Positions 38,779 through 50,140 of a stretch of 64,000 nt of DNA are shown here, one piece after another. Under the pieces are notes generated by a model. That model ran no database searches, was not told the origin of the DNA, and saw only the letters and a program-made list of their open reading frames with translations. The position numbers and the translations under genes are program-made. Numbering within the stretch: the stretch's first letter is position 1; each line of letters begins with the position of its first letter. Source of the DNA: Harmonia axyridis (Eukaryota; Arthropoda; Insecta; Coleoptera; Coccinellidae); assembly GCF_914767665.1 (NCBI RefSeq), contig NC_059502.1, positions 47,218,753-47,282,752 on the forward strand, read 5' to 3'.

Positions 38779-41700
38779 AATACAGGGTGTTTCAAATTAA
38801 GTCGGCACCATTGCTAACTCCGTTATAATTGATGCTACGATGTCGGTTAAATCGGCAAACTAGTAGTATTTTCAGTGGTCTTCTTGGTGCTGAAAACAAA
38901 CAAAGAATTGACAGTCGCGATGTCATAATATTTCATAAAATGATATTTTTTTCAATGAAACACCCTATATTTTTTCATGTATTTGGATTCGTAATAACAT
39001 TCTCAACAACGAAGCTCATTTGACTTTTTTCGTAAAGGTGAAAATAAGACAGTTGTATCAATAGGAAACATTTATAACAAACGGATTTGATAAAGCGCTA
39101 TAAAATATCGAGTAAATGGTCAAAATACCGCCTGCCTGTTGAACACATATGTGAACCCTTCTACTGACACTATTGATTCACAAAATGAATAGGGCTAGCA
39201 GAATGGCTTTAAGATGGAAATTATCGTTTTGTCTATTAATATCAAATAGCTTAGTGGTGTCGATTGAGTGGTGCTACTTGATGATGGTTCCACGAGTTAA
39301 CATTGAATTGGGGTGTGGTTGTTTGAAACACCAATTTTAATTTTTTGAATAGGTGTTTATTGATGCACAGAAACACAAGTTGCACCAGCCTGACGCTTAT
39401 ATACAGGGTGTTTCAAGTTCGACGGCCTATTTGACGTTTCTGGAGAAGGGGACCGATTTGAAATCTGAAAATTCGGAATATGACATTATTTATGATGCCC
39501 TATCCAGCTAAAATATTTTCTGAGTTCCGTCACTTCTGGTTATACAAGAAAATTTTTCAAAAAAAACTTTTTTTGTCATTTTATTTTTCAGATATCATCA
39601 AAATTTTCATTCTTAATTGCTATTTGCTAAAATTATTGCGTTTGTCCCCATAAATTCCACAATATCAAGAAAAAACCGAAAAAAAGAGAGAATTTCCTTA
39701 GTCAGAATTACGTGAATTATTTTTACTGTCAATATCCTATGCATATACTCAATTCACTTTCTCAAACTAGAATGATGTTGGAATATCGTGCATATCTTGA
39801 ATTTGAAAAAAATCATCACAGGGTGTTTCAAATATTGTGCCAAAAATTGTGAAAAAAATTTCATCATAACTTTCGATTTTCAAATTAGAACCCTATTTTT
39901 TGTGATTTCGTAGAATTCTACACTGAAAAATGAGGGTAGTGTCCAAACATAATTATGCTCTCAAATTCAATATTTCAAGAGTTATTCGAGATTTTATGAA
40001 TTTATGTTATACGTAGGGTCAATTTCATTCAATCTGTTCCTAGAGTGCGTTTCAAATCAGTATTCTATGATCATAGAAATTAAAATATGCAAGTATTTCA
40101 AAGTGAAAGGTGTACTCATCATTGAAGTTAGTAGATTATAATTTCACGATATGAATCCCTGTTATTCAAATAATTAAATTCTGGATCTATTCCATATCCA
40201 CGGTGAATGCAACAGAATTTTTCGAGAACTTGTCGAGCATTCGATCAGAAATATCCACATTTACCACCAATTGGCGGGAAGATATTTCGGAAGTATGTTT
40301 CAAACTTTCTGTTACTCCCTTTTGATCAACACATTCCTGAATTCATAAAATGTATTCTACCGCTTTTTTATATGAATAGAATTGGCACACAAGAGTCCTG
40401 CATGATTTTATCTCATTTGATAGGTACAGGTTTTTTCTTCTAGGTAGGTACTCCAGTATATTCATTCAAGTATGAACCATCATTTCAAGAAGATGTGGAA
40501 ATTTCTGATTTAAAATTCGATGAGTTCTACCAAAAATTCTATTGCATTCATCGTGAATTTGGAATGAGATATTTATAACAAGAGTGCAGAAGTTATTGAT
40601 ATTCTTCCAAGAGTTCAGAATGAACGAGTGGTAGAATGAGCCTTCTGTACGAATATTGAACATTATTTTCCCGAATTCACTGCCTTTTTATTGAAATTAA
40701 CGAAAATTTCCATAAATATCTATGAGTGATTTTTGCATTGAAAAATGTTGGTTGGCACAACAGTTTTCTGTATCAAAAATTTGACAGATAATAGAAAAAT
40801 CCGTTCCAGTCTATTTTGTTCCACAAGATGTGCCGGAACGAACTGATTTGCCACATAATTAGAGAAAAGTATATCCAGAATTTTGTCATTTGAATATCGG
40901 AAATTCAATTCTTGAAATCAAATCAGTGTAGCTTTGATAATAAAAACACCTGTAACATGTAAAGTAATTAGATATTTAAATTTCTATGGTCATAGAGTAT
41001 TATTGCTGGTTTGTCTGAAAACACATGGAATGAAGTTGACCCTACGTATAACATAAATTCATAAAATCTCGAAAACCTCTTGAATTATTGAATTTGGGAG
41101 CATAATCATGTTTGGACACTACCTTTATTTTTTACCGTAGAATCCAACGAAATCACAAAAAAATAGGGTTCTTATTTGAAAATCGAAAGTTATGATCAAA
41201 TTTTGTTCACAATTTTTGGCACAATATTTGAAACACCCTGTGATGATATTTCTCAAGTTCAAGATATGCACGATATTCCTACATCATTTTAGTTGAGAAA
41301 GTGAATTTAGTATACGCATAGGATATTCACAGTAAAAATAATTCACGTAATTCTGACTGCGGAAATTCTCTTTTTTCGGTTTTTTCTTAATATTTTGGAA
41401 AAACTATGAGGACTTACGCAATAATTTTAGCAAAGATTGATTGAAAATGGAAATATTGATAATATCTCAGACATAAAATGAAAAAAATAAGGTTTTTTGA
41501 AAAATATTTTTCCAATTCTTGTATAACCGGAAGTGTCGGAACTTCGAAAATATTTTATCTGAATAGGGCATCATGAACAATGTCATATTCCGAATTTTCA
41601 GATTTCAGATCGGCCCCGTTCTCCAGAAACGTCTAATAGGCCGTCGAACTTGAAACACCCTGTATATATGGATATAATAGAGTAGAGAGTATTAATTGGT

Positions 41701-42290
41701 TTTGTTTCGTTAGACTGTGGGTGGTTGACTCGAGATTACGGTAAAAACTGCCTCTCGCATGGGGTGTTTGTTGCTTGGGGTCGAACCTTCTCAAGTGGTA
41801 CTTCAACGATATATTCGATGCGATGTTGCCAATCGCACAGTACCGAACAAACATCCCAGCGCACTTTTTTCCTTTTACTGTCTTATTTTCTATTATTAAC
41901 AAAATATTGCCATTCGTATAAGTACAAAATATGGTTGTTTGGACAATCATGAGATTTATTCGCCAAAAAAATATAAATTTTTTGTACTAGTGGAAAAAAT
42001 GAATATTTCAAAATAAGTCGCTCATTTTCCACTTTAGGAAGACAGGTGATATGAGCTTTGTTGTTGAGGATGTTATTATGGATCGAAATACATGAAAAAA
42101 TAAAGGGTGTTTCATTAAAAAAATATCATTTTATGAAATATTTCTACAACGCGACTGTCAATTTTTTGTTTGTTTTCGGCATCGAGAAGACCACTAAAAA
42201 TGATACTAGTTTGCCCATTTAACCGACATCGTAGCATCAATAATGACGGAGTTATCAATGGTGCCAAATTAATTTGAAACACCCTGTATA
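38779..42290. mobile_element. Outer foldback DNA transposon
   Basis: The ends are TACAGGGTGTTTCAAATTA and its inverse. Inverted arms of about 240 bp lie at 38781-39021 and 42050-42289. Near 39121-39162 the minus strand reads RRVHICVQQAGG, like the C-terminus of the transposase at 7347-7478. A second foldback (39402-41665) lies inside. The segment 41670-42020 has an open frame of 105 residues on the minus strand (41950-41633) that I do not recognise. Confidence 0.7.
39402..41665. mobile_element. Inner foldback DNA transposon
   Basis: Ends TACAGGGTGTTTCAAGTTCG and its inverse, with inverted arms of about 640 bp (39402 to about 40045, and about 41022-41665). The centre is also partly palindromic and holds two decayed inverse copies of a helix-turn-helix start. 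One is on the plus strand near 40200 (HGECNRIF); the other is on the minus strand near 40870-40908 (MNFRYSNDKILDILF). This resembles DUF4817, a domain found at the N-terminus of insect transposases. A second copy is at 53758-55933 with the centre inverted. Confidence 0.75.
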
Positions 42291-42292
42291 GC

Positions 42293-42517
42293 ATTCATAA
42301 AGAAGAAGTTTATCGTGCTAAGAAATGCTTAAAAGGAACCCCATTTGTGCTCAGTGAAATGTTGTCGACCAAAAATCGTGATTTGTTTATGAAAGTGCGA
42401 TCGGTTGTAGGGTCGAAAAATTGTTGGACTTTGAAAGGTAATATTTATGCACTTATAAATGAAAATAAAAAAATGATTAAGTCTGAAAAAGATCTGTCAA
42501 ATCTGACTTCAACATAA
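42293..42517 (+). pseudogene. LINE ORF1 C-terminal relic
   Basis: 75 codons open to TAA 42515-42517 without a start, beginning right at the foldback end. It contains LSEMLSTKNRDLFMKVRSVV and NIYALINENKKMI. The pattern (NRxLFxKVR, then a W and G-N-I-Y) resembles the C-terminal domain of some LINE ORF1 proteins related to baculovirus FP-like proteins. The foldback element seems to have cut it. No ATG belongs to it. Confidence 0.45.
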
Positions 42518-42579
42518 CCTCAAATGAAGAGTTGTTTATTTTCATATGAGCTGCTTTGTGATGGAATATTCGAGTCAAT

Positions 42580-43626
42580 ATGGCGTCAAGTGAAGATGAG
42601 CAGAGCGATGGCGGAACCGTTAAAAGCGAAAAAATCAATAATACAGCAGAAAATAATTATAAATGTTGTTACAAGAAAGTGTGTACAATCATGGTGTGCA
42701 TAAATTGTGAAGGTATATATCATGGTTCTTGCATCAAGAAAAGAAACATCAAAGTAATCAGTGGAAGATACGTCGAATGTTGTGACAAGATCCCTGAAAA
42801 ACCGAAAAAAACTAGCAAGGAAGAAATTCTAGAACTCAAAGTCGAATATTTAAGCAAATTGTTAGCAGAGGTACAAGAAAAGAACAATATCCTGAAAGAA
42901 AACAACCAAATTTTGAAAGAAAACAATAGTTTATTACACCAACAGATAAGTATCAGAGAAGAAAAAAGTAGCATAAAAACTGATAAACAATATTCGAATG
43001 TCGTCAAAACAACTTATCAAAGAGAAAATGTCATCACGGATAAAATAGTTCCCAAAATAGTAGTTCAAATGTCAGACAAACCCAGCCACAATGACAGAGA
43101 AGTTAACCTAAATATTAATAAACAACAACAACACAAGAAAAATGTATTAAGCCCAAAATTACCTACTATACGCAATCTAGGTCCACAACCGCCAAACACT
43201 AATACTGAAAACACCAATAAAGAAACGAGAAAAGAACAAGAAGCAGAATTTACCGACGTACGTAGAAAAAAACACTACACAAAGAAAAGGTTAGGAACAG
43301 GGGTTGTGTCAGATGATACAATGAAATCAGGTTTCTCTGGCCCTGAAAGAAAAGTATGGCTAAATATATATAGAGTTAATAAGCATGTAACCACCGATAT
43401 GGTAAAAAATCACGTAAAAAAACAGCCTGGTTTCGAAAATGAGGATGTCACTGTAACCGAATTGCAAACAAAACAGGGACAACTCAAAAGTTTTTGTGTA
43501 ACAGCACCTTTAATCAAGAAAGACAACATGTATGAACCCTCATTTTGGCCTCCAAATGTAGGAATTCGAAGATTTAAATTTGAGATCTACAAAAAATCAA
43601 ACGGTGGAAATTTTTTTGTACAATAA
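42580..43626 (+). CDS. LINE ORF1: zinc finger RNA-binding protein
   Basis: 348 residues. A Cys-rich PHD-like finger lies at about residues 29-70 (CCYKKVCTIMVCINCEG, HGSC), followed by a coiled coil (about 85-125, VQEKNNILKENNQILKENN), a basic linker, and an RRM-like C-terminus (VWLNIYRVNKHVTTDMV, then EPSFWPPNVGIRRFKF). It matches the layout of the copy at 26190-25186. It ends N-F-F-V-Q; the codons AAT TTT TTT just before the stop form a -1 slip heptamer. Confidence 0.88.
   Translation: MASSEDEQSDGGTVKSEKINNTAENNYKCCYKKVCTIMVCINCEGIYHGSCIKKRNIKVISGRYVECCDKIPEKPKKTSKEEILELKVEYLSKLLAEVQEKNNILKENNQILKENNSLLHQQISIREEKSSIKTDKQYSNVVKTTYQRENVITDKIVPKIVVQMSDKPSHNDREVNLNINKQQQHKKNVLSPKLPTIRNLGPQPPNTNTENTNKETRKEQEAEFTDVRRKKHYTKKRLGTGVVSDDTMKSGFSGPERKVWLNIYRVNKHVTTDMVKNHVKKQPGFENEDVTVTELQTKQGQLKSFCVTAPLIKKDNMYEPSFWPPNVGIRRFKFEIYKKSNGGNFFVQ
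43611..43617 (+). promoter_or_regulatory. Candidate -1 frameshift site T TTT TTT
   Basis: In the ORF1 frame the codons are AAT TTT TTT GTA CAA TAA. A -1 slip moves the ribosome into the frame that is open through to the endonuclease of ORF2, passing the ORF1 stop. A second heptamer, A AAA AAA (43671-43677), lies in the frame of the ATG at 43633 and would serve as an alternative after reinitiation. Confidence 0.55.
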
Positions 43627-43679
43627 ACAATAATGAACAAGAAAAAACAAACAAACAAAAAAGTAAATACAAAAAAACC

Positions 43680-45554
43680 AATATAAGTGTTATACACCAG
43701 AACATACAATCTATAGGAAATGCAATCAACAAACTAGAGTATGGACTCAACGAACATAAAGAATGCAAAATATTGTGTGTAACAGAACATTGGAAGTCAC
43801 ATGAACAACTAATGGGCTTACCAATAAAGGATTTCAACATAATAGGAAGCTTCTGCAGACCTGAAAAAAGTCATGGTGGAGTAGCTCTCTACTTTCATAA
43901 AACACTCAAGGGCAAATCTAGAACAAAATTACAGAAACTCTCTAAATGTGGTGAAATCGAGTGCGCAGCTGGAGAATGGATAAGAAAAAATGGCAACATA
44001 ATAGTTTTATCAATATATAGACCACCAAATGGAAACTTACAAACATTTTTCTCAAAAATGGAACAAATTTGGATTCTTCAGGAAGAAAAGGAAATAATTA
44101 TTGCTGGTGATTTTAATATTGAAATACTAAGAACAAACAAGGATGGATCAGACCTAACAAACCTTATGAAATCTTTCAACATCAGGCCAACGATAAGTCA
44201 AGATACAAGAGTTACAAATAGGTCAAGCTCTTGTATTGATAACATCTTCACCAATATCCAACACTATGAAAGTTATGTTTTTGATTTACATGTATCTGAT
44301 CACAAAGCACAGAAAATCACTTTCACTCTTGATAATATAGTACCTAATAACGTCTGTTCTCGTAGATTCTATGGACAAAAGGAAAAAACCTCATTTATAG
44401 AACAACTATCAAATCAAAATTGGGATCTTGTACGAGAGGTAGAAAAAAGAAATGTGAATAAGCAATGGGATATCTTCATGTCCAAATTCACCGATGTATT
44501 CAATGAAAATTTTCCTGAAAAACCATCTATCAATAGGAAACATGTAAACAATTTCAGAACACCAGAAATTGATGAAATAAAAAATGAATTAGATATCCTT
44601 TTGATCTTGACTACACTAAGTCAACAACATATGGAGCTATATAAAAATACAAAAAAAAAATATGACAATGCATTGAAGCAACAAAGAGTAGAAACTTATG
44701 AAGAAAGAATGAGAAAATCTGATAACAAAAGCAAAACTATGTGGCAAATCTGTAAGGAACTAACTGGAACAACAAGAAACATAGAAAATTGTCAAATACA
44801 AGGAACACCAGAAGAGATAGTTGAAAATTTCAATATACACTTCAATAATGTAGTAACCACCCTCTTAAATAATCTAACTCCAACTCAAGTAGATTATTCA
44901 CACATTAGAAATATTGATAAATCTTTTTATTTAAAACTAACCACACCTTCTGAAATAAAAAACCTGAGCAAATCTATAAAAAATAAATTCAGCAGCGGCG
45001 ATGACGAAATCCCCATCATAGTAACTAAATTATCATTACCAGCAGTCAGCGAAATACTGTCATACATAATTAATAACTCTTTTAGATATAGCATATTTCC
45101 AGAGTCCCTGAAACTTGCACTAATAAAACCAATCTTAAAAGAAGGCAATCCAGAAGAATTAAACAACTACAGACCTATAAGCTTGTTACCAGCATTCAGC
45201 AGAATTTTTGAAATGCTCATGTCTGTACGATTGATGGAATTTTTCAAGGAAAATAATCTGTTTTCCCATACTCAGCATGGATACCTGCATGGACGTTCTA
45301 CACAAACAGCAATATTTCAGTTTGTACAATATGTTTTGGAATTACTAGAAAACAGGAATATGGCTTTAGGTGTATTCCTCGACCTTTCTAAGGCCTATGA
45401 CTCACTGAACAGAGAACATCTTCTTAGGAAATTGGAATTATATGGTATTAGAGGAAATACAAACAAATGGCTCAAGTCCTATATTTCCAACAGAAAGCAG
45501 AGAGTTTCCATCACACAAAACAGTATCCAGACTAAATCAAATCAAATCTATTAA
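43680..45554 (+). CDS. LINE ORF2, first part: endonuclease and RT fingers/palm
   Basis: The first in-frame ATG is at 43773, but the endonuclease start (ISVIHQNIQSIGNA) is near 43681 and the frame is open back to the ORF1 slip site. Endonuclease motifs are IIIAGDFNIEIL and HVSDHKAQK. RT motifs are LNNYRPISLLPAFSRIFE, MALGVFLDLSKAYDSLN and WLKSYISNRKQR. It then leaves frame near 45540 and stops at 45554. The frame is -1 relative to ORF1. Confidence 0.88.
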   Translation, partial: NISVIHQNIQSIGNAINKLEYGLNEHKECKILCVTEHWKSHEQLMGLPIKDFNIIGSFCRPEKSHGGVALYFHKTLKGKSRTKLQKLSKCGEIECAAGEWIRKNGNIIVLSIYRPPNGNLQTFFSKMEQIWILQEEKEIIIAGDFNIEILRTNKDGSDLTNLMKSFNIRPTISQDTRVTNRSSSCIDNIFTNIQHYESYVFDLHVSDHKAQKITFTLDNIVPNNVCSRRFYGQKEKTSFIEQLSNQNWDLVREVEKRNVNKQWDIFMSKFTDVFNENFPEKPSINRKHVNNFRTPEIDEIKNELDILLILTTLSQQHMELYKNTKKKYDNALKQQRVETYEERMRKSDNKSKTMWQICKELTGTTRNIENCQIQGTPEEIVENFNIHFNNVVTTLLNNLTPTQVDYSHIRNIDKSFYLKLTTPSEIKNLSKSIKNKFSSGDDEIPIIVTKLSLPAVSEILSYIINNSFRYSIFPESLKLALIKPILKEGNPEELNNYRPISLLPAFSRIFEMLMSVRLMEFFKENNLFSHTQHGYLHGRSTQTAIFQFVQYVLELLENRNMALGVFLDLSKAYDSLNREHLLRKLELYGIRGNTNKWLKSYISNRKQRVSITQNSIQTKSNQIY

Positions 45555-46489
45555 TGAGAACCATAGGAATTGATCAAGGAAGTGTCATTAGTACCCTACT
45601 GTTCCTAGTATATCTTAATGATCTAGGTAACATAATCCAAGATAATGAAGGTAGCATAGTCAATTTCGTTGATGACACAAATTTATTAACTGGTGCAGAA
45701 GAATTTGAAGAACTAACAAGACGAGCAAACCAAATTTTCTTAAAATCGAAGTTATGGTTTGACCAAAACAATTTGATCCTCAATGAGAATAAAACTAAAC
45801 TTATTCTTTTTGATACAAACATATCACAGAAACAAAAGTCAGATTCAGTAACCTTATCGAATAATAATTTTCAACTATCGGAATATGTCAAGTTTCTTGG
45901 CGTTTACATCGATCAATTTCTGAATTGGCGTCAACACACAGAAATAATATCAAAAAGATTAAGCAAAAATTGTTATGCACTGAGATCAATCACCGAGTAT
46001 ATGAATGAGAACACCTTAAGAGTAGTATATTTTGGGAACTTTGAAGCCCCCTACAAATATGGAATCATTTTCTGGGGAACAAATGAAAATCTGGAAAGAA
46101 TATCTTTACTACAGAAGAGAGCAATTCGGATAATATACAAATTGGGATTTAGGGAATCATGCAGAGGAAGATTTAGATCAAAAAATATTCTAACAGTGTA
46201 TGGTCTTTACTTGTTCGAATGTTTAATGTTTTTACATAAAAATAGGAGCAAATTCACAAGCGAAAATATCAACTCATATAATACAAGAACTCTAGACATA
46301 ACTTTCCCAACACATAGATTAACATTAACTGAAAAAAGTCCAACCTACATGAGTATAAGAGCTTTCAATAAACTACCAAACGAGATAAAAAGCATTTCAC
46401 AATATAAAAAATTCCAAATCAAAGTGAAAAATCTACTTATTCAATTAGAACCTTATAGTCTCCAGGAATATTTTGAAAGAGCAATGTGA
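45554..46489 (+). pseudogene. LINE ORF2, second part: RT palm and thumb
   Basis: Continues the RT in a different frame: DQGSVISTLLFLVYLNDL, with IDQ where the sister copy has IPQ, then the catalytic NFVDDTNLLTG and the thumb and Cys-containing tail (FRESCRGRFRSKNILTVYGL), ending LEPYSLQEYF. The sister copy at 22346-25180 has all of this in one frame, so one indel near 45540-45560 inactivates this copy. Confidence 0.88.
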
Positions 46490-46589
46490 AACTTAAATTG
46501 TGACGTCATTTCACTTAATTTGTATAGTTTATGTTATGTAACTACAAATCATTTGAAATAAAGAAATATTATTATTATTATTAATACAT

Positions 46590-46812
46590 TGATTTATTTG
46601 AAATATACTATAGATATAATATTGAAGAATAGTCAAAGGGGCTGATTTATTGTTGTCTCATTTAAAATGTTTTTTTTCTTCTGATTATTTCATTGGGCTG
46701 TAAAATTATTTGTTTTCTCATTGAAGTGGTATGGGAGAGGTTCGTTTGTTTGTATACAAACCTAGCTTGTTTTTCTTCAGAGTTCACCTATTTGCCATAG
46801 TAATTAATATTC
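46590..46812. other. Gap between LINEs
   Basis: About 220 AT-rich bases; probably includes the 5' UTR of the next LINE. Nothing else seen. Confidence 0.4.
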
Positions 46813-47451
46813 ATGAAATTAAATTTAAACTTGAGGTGTGCACATTTGAATGTTCGTTCTTTGATTCCACACATTAGTGAGGTGAAAAATATCATTTTAT
46901 CTCACAATTAAGATAAATTGTGTATAGGTGAGACCTGGCTGGATGCGAAAGTTTCAAATAATTTAGTTGACATCAAAGGTTATTTTTTTCACAGGATTGA
47001 TAGATTGGGTCGTGGGGGAGGAGTGGGTGTCTATTTACGTGATAGTATTAAGTTTGAATCGAAAGTGTCTAGTAGAGATATTGAACAATTATGGTTGAAA
47101 TTAATTTTAAAATCTCAAACTCTTGCTATTGGCGTGGTTTACAGACCTCTTAATTACGACATAGGTAATTTTTTCGATAAATTAGAAACCACTATTACAG
47201 ATATTATACCAACTGTGGATAACATTTTGTGTTTGGGTGACTTTAATGTCGATTTGCTGGATTGCGGCAGTAAAAAATCCGAGTTTGTTACAGAAGTTTT
47301 GGAAAGTGTGGGACTTGTTCAAATGATTAAACAACCTACAAGAATTACTGATAAGACAGCAACATTGATCGATTATGCACTAGTATCAAATGTGAACTTG
47401 GTTAAGGAGATTGGTACAAAACATGTCCCTGAGGTGAGTGACCATGAATAA
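46813..47451 (+). pseudogene. Third LINE: endonuclease domain
   Basis: The ATG at 46813 starts MKLNLNLRCAHLNVRSL, the usual AP-endonuclease N-terminus. An in-frame TAA at 46909-46911 follows, and reading resumes with LCIGETWLD (catalytic Glu), GGGVGVYLRD, IGVVYRPL, LCLGDFNVDLLD and EVSDHE. The ATG-initiated product would be only 32 residues. The frame is lost after 47451. Confidence 0.85.
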
Positions 47452-47636
47452 GTATTCCTTAGTCTGAAAATTGGGCATAAACAGAAAAAATTAATTATAA
47501 AACAACTCGGAATTTCAAAAATTTTAATTATGCTCAATTTGACTCTGATCTTAGGAGTATACCTTGGAATACCATATATGAACTGGACGATGTAGACAGT
47601 AAAGTAGGTTTTCTCTCTGACAGTATAAATGCACTT

Positions 47637-48867
47637 TTGGATATTCATGCTCCGTTCCAGACATTTAGAATAACTAAAACGTATGCTCCTTGGTTAACTA
47701 ATTCCATTAAAGCAATGATGGAAGATAGGGATGAGGCTCTGAGTAAGTTTAAGAAAACAAAAAATCTACAACATTGGAAGGATTATAAGCAACTTCGCAA
47801 TCTTGTCACTAGAATAGTGAAGCATGAAAAAAAAAAATTTTGTAAAATAAATATTGAAAAAAATAAATCCACGAAAAATATGTGGGGTAACATAAGAAAA
47901 ATTCCAGGTTCAACTCCCGATGAGAAAATTATTGATTATTATAAAAGTAATGTTAAAGATAAATTGCAATCCCAATTAGAGTTTGAAACGGTTGACGAGA
48001 TTGAGGTACTTAAGATCATTACAAATATAAAAAACAAATCAGTGGGTCATGATGGAATTAATTCAACTACATTACAGCTTTGCTCACCCTTCTTGCTACC
48101 ACATATTACACATATAATTAATAAATGTCTGATAAATGCGACTTTTCCTACTATATGGAAAAAGGCTCATGTTATTCCCGTACCAAAAACACCCAATCCT
48201 CAACAAGTCAACGATTTGAGACCGATTAGCATACTGCCTACTCTTTCGAAAATTTTGGAGAAGGCCATTCACATTCAGATTCTTAAGCACTTGGATAAAA
48301 ACAACATTATACCACCTACACAGTCAGGATTCAGACCAGGACATAGCTGCTCCACTGCACTTTTAAATATCACAGATGATATATATAGAGCGTTGGATAA
48401 CAACAAGTTGACAGTTCTTGTAATGCTTGATTACTCCAGAGCATTTGACACTTTGAATCATGAGGTTTTGCTCTCATTTCTTCATTTCAGTGGGTTCACT
48501 GAAGGAGCGATTAAACTTATTGCAAACTATTTGAGTGAAAGGTGTCGGGCTGTAAAGTGCTCTGGCAAGGTCTCGGATTTCATAAATATTTTTCAAGGAA
48601 TTCCCCAGGGTTCCATTCTGGGACCACTTTTGTTCAGTATTTATATTTCTCAATTCCCATTCAAGTTTCTCTCTTGCCTACAACATTACTATGCAGATGA
48701 TACGCAGGTATATTTATCGTTTAGCTTAGATGAAGCGGAGCAAGCCATCGCAGCTCTTAACTACGACCTTTATAATATGTCAGTTTTTTCAAAATCACAT
48801 TGCCTACAACTAAACGCGAACAAAACAAAGGCAATATTATTTGCTTCTCGGATTAACAGAGACGCAT
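47637..48867 (+). pseudogene. Third LINE: reverse transcriptase
   Basis: About 410 residues in a different frame from the endonuclease. The linker region is IHAPFQTFRITKTYAPWLT. RT motifs are VGHDGINSTTLQL, VNDLRPISILPTLSKILE, VLVMLDYSRAFDTLNH, FQGIPQGSILGPLLFSIYIS and the catalytic HYYADDTQVYLSF. It is cut after LNANKTKAILFASRIN by the start of the Helitron-like unit. The short ATSKYI-like end of the open frame is foreign. Confidence 0.88.
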
Positions 48868-49119
48868 CTAAGTATATATAAAACCGCTTGCACATATACG
48901 TCAAACTTTAAACGTAAAATCACAGCCCAAACGGGACCATCTAGAGCAAAAATGACAAGAATAAGACCCCCCTCAAAATCGTCTGGAGATCCCGGGAAAA
49001 ATCCCAAACCTTCGATTCTCCCCGCGGTTTTCGAGTATACGGGGTGTTTCGGATCATTTTGACATTTCAAGTCCCATATTTCTGTGGTATCTGTGGACAA
49101 TTTGGCTGTCAGTGTCATG

Positions 49120-50140
49120 TTAATAATAAATATTCCATTTCGATATATGAAAGTTCTTGAAAAAGTTTGCAGTTTCCAAAATTGTTATTCAATATTTAAA
49201 TAAATGCCGACAGATAAAATGCAAAGTTTTCGGCGAATCGAAAATTCGATAGATATTTGTCAAAATTTGGAAATGAACATTGATATCATCTAATGCATTT
49301 TCCTCAATTCAGGTTTGTTTTAAGTGTTTGTATCATTCAATTGGATATGAATGTTACTTTATTTCAGGAATTTTTCGTTTATTTTCCACAAACTATAAAA
49401 CTACATTCTCTTTCGTGAGAATTTGAATCTATTGCGACAGAAGATGGAACTACAAAAGAGAACAGAAGCTTCATCTGATCATGTATTAAACAGATAGAAA
49501 AACTCCTTATAGATAATTCACAATTGGCTTTATTACTGGAAAAAGAGCCAAGTTAGTCAGATGACATTCAAAAATTTCCATGTGTTTTTGGAATATCTAA
49601 AATATACACTTTTACGACTGAAGAGTGCAAAAATATAAGTGACCTATCAGTTTTTGAAGAATTTGAGTGCAGTGCTGTTGAATTTATAATGAAGAAATCA
49701 AATCGTTGTGAAATCTTTCATACTAATAATTTCAACCATATATACCCTGTTATATTATCATAATATTATTTGTCGTTCAACTGAAACCTTGGAAATTAAG
49801 AGACTCTCAAACTTATAACCTGATTTCTCAAAAAGGTTCTACCTAGATATTAAATTTGCTTATGAGGTAACATAAGCCATGGGTATTCGAAAGGCAAGTC
49901 TATTCATTCTGTCTCTTTTCAGGTTGTTCATTTATATGTATATACTATATACATATATAAAATCAGTTCAAATTTTTCACTTTAATTACTAGTCAAAATG
50001 TTACAACAGAAATAAAATTTGAAGGATCATTCAGTATATGAAGAATTTTGACATGGCAGTTACTTTCGAAATTGGTATAAATTTTCCAGCAATTCAATGT
50101 AGGTATAAAATACTTTATACTTGCATCTTGAAATGAATTT
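49120..50140 (+). other. AT-rich non-coding part of unit 1
   Basis: No coding signal. It aligns with about 56583-57530 of unit 2 with many small indels. Confidence 0.5.

Larger units (their letters stand above)
42520..46585 (+). mobile_element. Two-ORF LINE (jockey/CR1-group), copy on plus strand
   Basis: ORF1 is 42580-43626. ORF2 is about 43680-45554 and 45554-46489 after one frame break. AATAAA follows near 46556 and then an (ATT)n tail to about 46585. The element is homologous to the copy at 22236-26265 but well diverged. The exact 5' end is not visible. Confidence 0.85.
46813..48867 (+). mobile_element. Third LINE (CR1/jockey-group), ORF2 only, truncated
   Basis: Endonuclease (46813-47451) and RT (47637-48867) of one ORF2, broken by a stop and a frame change. 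It ends where the Helitron-like unit begins (48868), so the last part of RT, the 3' UTR and the tail are missing. There is no ORF1 upstream. Confidence 0.8.

Noticed and set aside
41633..41950. 105-residue minus-strand frame between the two foldback right ends
   Set aside because: Overlaps the inner foldback terminus and has no recognisable domain. Could be part of an old gene, but I cannot support it.
48837..49118. Minus-strand open frame of 93 residues, repeated at 56244-56582 as 112 residues
   Set aside because: It runs antisense through the start of each tandem unit; the repetition is due to the duplicated unit. No domain recognised.
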